In this document: one piece after another, positions 59,575 through 64,000 of the stretch | Position numbering within the stretch: position 1 is the stretch's first letter | Layout: each line of letters begins with the position of its first letter | Assembly (NCBI GenBank): GCA_019973155.2 | Contig: BPQB01000086.1 | Span: forward strand, 1 to 64,000 | Reading direction: 5' to 3' | Origin: Phanerochaete sordida | Lineage: Eukaryota > Basidiomycota > Agaricomycetes > Polyporales > Phanerochaetaceae | Length of the DNA: 64,000 nucleotides | Notes under the pieces: generated by a model | The model's database searches: none | The model's input: the letters and a program-made list of their open reading frames with translations, nothing else | What the model was told of the DNA's origin: nothing | Made by a program: the position numbers and the translations under genes

Positions 59575-60962
59575 ATGTCCACTGTCACCCTGGCACCCAC
59601 CCGGTCTCAGCTCATCTCTTCAGAGACGGAGCAGCTCGAGGAAAAGCTCGCGACCCTCCACCTCACCGGCGCGCCTGCTCCACTGCAGCTGGGCAAATCG
59701 CTCGACGGCTTCCAGAAGGCGGACCTGACACCTCTGATCGGCACCGAGTTCGCACGCGGCGTGCAGATCGTCGACCTGCTCAAGGCCTCGAACGCGGATG
59801 ACCTCATTCGCGACCTCGCAATTCTCGGTACAATGTTCATCTCTTCCGTGGAGACATCCTGGTGCTGAAATCTGAGCAGTCTCGCAGCGCGGTGTGGTTT
59901 TCTTCCGCGACCAGGAGCTCACCATCGCAGAGCAGAAGCAGCTTGGTACACGGCTCGGCGAGCTCACAGGCAAGCCCGCCTCGTCGAAGCTGCACATCCA
60001 TCCCATCACAGCGGAAGGCTCCGAAGGCGGCGACGAGATCCGCGTCATTACTTCCAAGGAAAGGAACATCCAACGTGCCACTCAGGACCGCGCCGCGCCC
60101 GCTCGTGCAGAAAAGACGGGGCTTTCAGCGTGAGTCATGCTTTCTTTGTGCGTCGGAAGGCTTGCTCACCGTGGCCTCAGAGCAAATTGGCACGCCGATA
60201 TCACATTCGAACCGGTCCCGTCGGACTACGCCATTCTGAAGATCCATACTCTTCCTAGCTTCAATGGACAAGTAACCGGTGGAGACACGCTCTGGGCCTT
60301 GTCTGTATTCTATCCTCACTGCCCCCTCGATCGACGCTCACGTCATGCAGGGGCTATGAGGTCTACGACCGCCTCTCGCCGTCCTTCGCGAAATACCTCG
60401 AGACACTCGAGGCCGTGCATGAGTCGCGCTTCTTCCACCAGATCGCAGCCTCGCTCGGGCGCACAGTGCGCGACGGCGAACGCGGCTCGCCGGGCAACGT
60501 CGGGCCCCACCTCGAGGCCGTCCACCCCGTCATCCGCACGAACCCTGTCACGGGCTGGAAGAGCGTCTTCGTGAACCCGAACCACACGAAGCGCATCGTC
60601 GGCGTCACGAAGGACGAGAGCGACACGATCCTTAAATACCTCTACAGCCTCGTCCAACTGAATCACGACCTGCAGGTCCGCTTCAAGTGGGAGAAGGTGC
60701 GCTTGCGCTCATGTCCTGCTGACTCGCGGGGGCTGAAGTCTGATTTAGAACTCGGTCGCCATCTGGGACAATCGCTCGGCCTTTCACACGGCTACCTTCG
60801 ACTATGGCGCGGAGACACGCACCGGAGATCGCGTTATCTCTTTAGTGAGGCTGCCCTCGTCAAGTGCCACAAATTGCGTACTGATAGTTCTCATCGTGGC
60901 AGGGCGAGAAGCCGTACTTCGATCCTAGCAGCAAGTCCCGACGCGAAGCTCTTGGTCTCTGA
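59575..60962 (+). CDS. TauD/TfdA-type Fe(II)/2-oxoglutarate-dependent dioxygenase
   Basis: Exons 59575-59827, 59880-60129, 60181-60300, 60351-60696, 60749-60844 and 60903-60962 (374 aa). The fold landmarks are in order: GVVFFRDQELTIAEQKQLG, KLHIHPIT, the iron ligands His172 and Asp174 (NWHADITFEPVPSDYAIL), GGDTLWA, FVNPNHTKRIVG, the distal His336 (IWDNRSAFHTATFDY) with Arg347 eleven residues later for 2-oxoglutarate, and the end GEKPYFDPSSKSRREALGL. It resembles fungal sulfonate/2-oxoglutarate dioxygenases of the yeast JLP1 kind, which release sulfite from sulfonates when sulfur is short; the actual substrate is unknown. A 7-residue insertion (SFNGQVT) before GGDTLW is unusual. It may be extra coding sequence or a mis-spliced segment. 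Confidence 0.9.
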
Positions 60963-61357
60963 GTCCTTCGCTCAGAAGTGCGGATATATAATGTACCATA
61001 CTCATTCACGAATGACATCAGAGCTTGTTGGATCGTTCGCACAGCCGCTCAAAGCATAGAGGTGCTGGAATATCGTCGCCGGACGTCCATGGCCTCTAGT
61101 CAAGGACCGGTCTCGTGCGCAAAATACAATTATTACATGGCAGAAGATGCGGCCTGGGGGGCTAATTAGTTTGCACAGGAGCAGTAAGTAGGCATTGTGA
61201 AGCCGGGATCAATCGCAAATTATGAGCTGTATATCCCTGGGATCAGCGTGTTGCGGGCGAAGCGAGATTGGCAGACGTACATCATCATCATGAAGTCTAC
61301 GAAAGAGCGCGTTTATAAGATTTGTGGTATGGCACGCTGTGACGACGGACCTGGCTG

Positions 61358-63025
61358 TTATGCCGAAGTGTTATCCTCGGTCACTTCATACCCTAAGTCG
61401 CCACCTTCGTTATTCGCGTCGGGGATGCCGTGATCCAGAGGCTCTCCGATGTTCCCGATGAGGGTAGAGGGAGCTCTAAAGCTCAGGCTGAAGCGAGACG
61501 AATGCTGCGCGTTGACTGCACTCTCTTCGTTGACTTTGTCAAGCTGACGAAGATTCAACATAAAGCGCTGCACCAGCAATGGTGGCTGCATCGGACGATA
61601 TTCTCAGCGACGAATAACGCCGGTTGAGTAGAAAATCTGTACCATTGCCTGCACGAAGGCGTCCACGTCAGATGCCTGTGGAAATTAATTAACATCTCGT
61701 AGAGTGGAGTATGACAGCCACCCACATTTGGGAACCCACTAGAAAAAGTCACAATTTGTAGCACGTTAACGACCAGAAGAGTGCTATCGAGAGGCCCATC
61801 AAGTTCGAGAGCTGCAGTTATTCAGGGACGCTTACATGAAATAGAGTGTCCCTATGGCAATCCCCAAGTCAAATGGTCAGTTTCGAAGGATGGGCAAATA
61901 CATGATAGCTCCCTACGTACCATCTCGGAGCAGCACTGTTGCGATTGAGCCACCGAGGCCCAGTCTTCGTACATCGCGGAATTGCCGAAAAGACTTGATC
62001 CACGTCAACACCAGCAGAAGGACATCTGACGCCAAGATGCTTCCCCGAGTAAGGAATAACACTGTAGTGATCATTCTGATCTTCAATCGCAGAGAATGTA
62101 TCGATAAATGTAGGCCTACACCTAACGACATTGGTCAGCAATGAGAGAATGGGGGATTACGAACTTCAGAAGACTGCCTGGGACGTACTCATTGTCAAGC
62201 CTTGGGGAGATCTCCATGATGGAGTTGCAAACAGAAGATGATGGCGTAAATTGAACTTGCATCGTGATAGTGCGAGTCCATCCGAACTATAACCTCAGGT
62301 TAGCGTACAAATCAACCTTTCGCAAGTTGATACGCGACCCACAATATTTGTGCCAATCGGGATGCCGGCTCCAAGTATCACTATCGACAGCGCAGAAGCA
62401 TATCCCACAAGGGAACCTCTCCACAGTGCGTACACACGCAAAGAGGCCATGACTTAACATTTTAGCTGAAGACTAAGGTGCCAATGAAGAAATCGACCCA
62501 CGCGATACCAGTACCACTATGCCCATGTACATTAGTGTACCAAGGGCATGAAATGAGGAGCACCTTGTACAAGTCGCAGAAGCATTATTGCACTGCACGC
62601 AATTGGCTGAGCATTTTTGGCACGTCTGCCGGGAGCGGGAGCTGTGAGATGTTGAGGACCGAAGAGAAAACAAGTACACATACACCAGGAGCCATTTTGC
62701 GGGGTAAGTGACAATATTTGGTCGAGAACCATGAGCCAGCGTGTACAGAGTATCAGGAGAGAGGTGACAGTAAACCTCTTCTTCCATACTACTGCGACCT
62801 CTTGGTCCAGAGTAATCAGATACTCGTAGAATATCAGACCTAAAGTGCCAAGTCAAGTGTGATAATCGGCGAAGGAGTCTGGACATACATGAAGTTGCGC
62901 ATGCGATGTAACTCTGATCCAAGCTGTATGGTTATTGATATCAGCACTCAACAGCGTAAACTTGCTGCGTGTGGCAGCGCTTACATTGCTTGGAACAGCT
63001 GGGCAAACGTTCCATCTTCGGCCAT
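61358..63025 (-). CDS. DUF6533 seven-pass membrane protein M9
   Basis: Exons: 63025-62985, 62923-62889, 62839-62684, 62641-62599, 62563-62502, 62452-62343, 62286-62189, 62121-62120, 62061-61921, 61851-61836, 61783-61726, 61675-61643, 61585-61358 (340 aa). Signature IFYEYLITLDQEVAVVWKKR; landmarks ASLRVYALWRGS, FGWTRT, LFLTRGSILASDVLLLVLTW, TVLLRDGTLYF, PPLLVQRFMLNLRQL, SRFSLSFRAPSTLIGNIGEP. The 2 nt exon reads GT on the coding strand (62121-62120), giving Glu-Leu. The fourth exon (62641-62599) is the least certain part and its intron is only 35 nt. A TAAATAA box about 75 bp upstream of the ATG. It is closest to M2 and M6 by its landmarks, although on the other strand 40 kb away. Confidence 0.75.
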
Positions 63026-64000
63026 AGTATGCGGGAGGAGGCAGCGATGTAGTAGTGGACGACCGATTTATCCGAAGCCTCCGCCTGAGGTTTCTTATTT
63101 ATCCTGCCAGCCACCTTCGGGTGCAATTATAGGACGTTTTATCAGATATCATGTCAAGGTGAATCTCGACATGTACGGCCTCCCTTCGCGATCATCGCAT
63201 GGTGCGCGGAGAGCAGGTATTCGCGAAGCATTGAGGTGACAGCAGATGATTGCGAGAGTAGCGGGGCTCAGAGGGTTGAGCACCTCTGCATGACGGCTAG
63301 ATGCGCCTCCTGGAAAATGATATGAGATCTAAGTTTGGCTCAAACGCTCAACGTGACCATTCGAAGTTTGCTCGCTGACGAGTCTATAATTCTACCGCGA
63401 GAATTAGATTTAGTCCTACCGCGAGCCTTCTGGTGACGGTAGGCCACCACAATTGCAGCTATCCGAAGCTCGGAAAGCCTCGAAGCAAGGGTGTATTGGA
63501 AAAGTACCGCCGCATCATGAGATGCGATGCTCAGCACATCAGCGGACCTTCCCATGATGATGATGAGCAGTGCTCGCGCCGCTCTTGTGTGGCGCTGACC
63601 TCGTGCAGCGATAGCTTTGCCACGCTCAAGCTGTCGCGCAGCACCTTCTGACTTGTGGCGTATATTCGCCGTGTTTGCTTGCAAAGGACGTTTGTGAGCA
63701 TGCCAGGCCGACATTCGGATGGGTGAAGACACGAGTTCTCACATTCTTTGGCAGGAGCAGCGATTGTCACGAAGACATCGGCTTTACATTGGGTGACCGT
63801 AATATCCCGACCAGTACCGCGGCATCTCCAAGCTGGAGCAGCTGGCAGCGATATATTATGAGCGGGTGCAATACCTGCACCTGATCAAAGATGCAACAAC
63901 GTACGCCACTTGCCGGTGACTTCGATACCGCCGTCTTGCGACGATTAGCCTATACAGCAGCGACGATTGTTTGTGAGAACGACTCGGAGAAATGTAGAGC
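63026..64000. other. Right end of window, no complete gene
   Basis: A short plus-strand frame at 63803-63919 reads KLEQLAAIYYERVQYLHLIK and ends with a stop; its composition looks like genuine coding sequence but it starts right after a TAA and has no identified partner exons. Nothing else is recognised. Confidence 0.3.

Overview
The window is nuclear DNA of a filamentous basidiomycete (Agaricomycetes). Evidence for this: almost every recognisable gene is cut by many 45-65 nt GT-AG introns with CTRAC-type branch sites; the GC content is moderate to high; and the gene families are basidiomycete ones (DUF6533 seven-pass membrane proteins, a GCM-type zinc finger protein of the kind linked to transposons, a Chs7 chaperone). 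No prokaryotic feature, CRISPR array, rRNA or convincing tRNA was seen. All gene models were assembled by hand from splice signals, reading phase and comparison between paralogs. They have not been tested against transcripts. Layout: (1) 1-1539, a GCM-type zinc finger gene with an Arg/Ser-rich middle, minus strand, running off the left edge. (2) 3.7-25.5 kb, seven head-to-tail DUF6533 genes on the plus strand (called M1-M7 here), interrupted by an ASCH-domain pseudogene, two related MITE-like elements and an orphan 3' exon. (3) 25.8-28.2 kb, a decayed allantoinase copy (minus) and another orphan DUF6533 3' end. (4) 31.3-50.8 kb, a central block of conserved single genes: Yippee-like, VPS29, MDM35, a Zn2Cys6 regulator, a roadblock dynein light chain, CHS7, a calycin-like small protein and an unrecognised 385-residue protein, with three gene-free GC-rich stretches between them. 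(5) 52.8-63 kb, an intact allantoinase (plus), DUF6533 genes M8 and M9 (minus), and a TauD/TfdA-type dioxygenase. The pair DUF6533/allantoinase, tail to tail, occurs on both sides of the central block in opposite orientation, which suggests an old inverted duplication with loss of one allantoinase. The most striking observation is in the DUF6533 genes. All nine full-length copies appear to contain an exon only 2 nt long, flanked by two ordinary introns. Leaving it out shifts the frame in eight copies, and in M3 unless a single longer intron is used. Its second base is always the first base of a codon for a hydrophobic residue (Leu in seven copies, Met and Val in the others), although the dinucleotide itself varies. 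This suggests a very short exon maintained by selection across a young tandem family. The central genes serve unrelated housekeeping roles (retromer sorting, mitochondrial lipid transfer, chitin synthase export, dynein); nothing suggests that they work as one pathway with the membrane-protein array.
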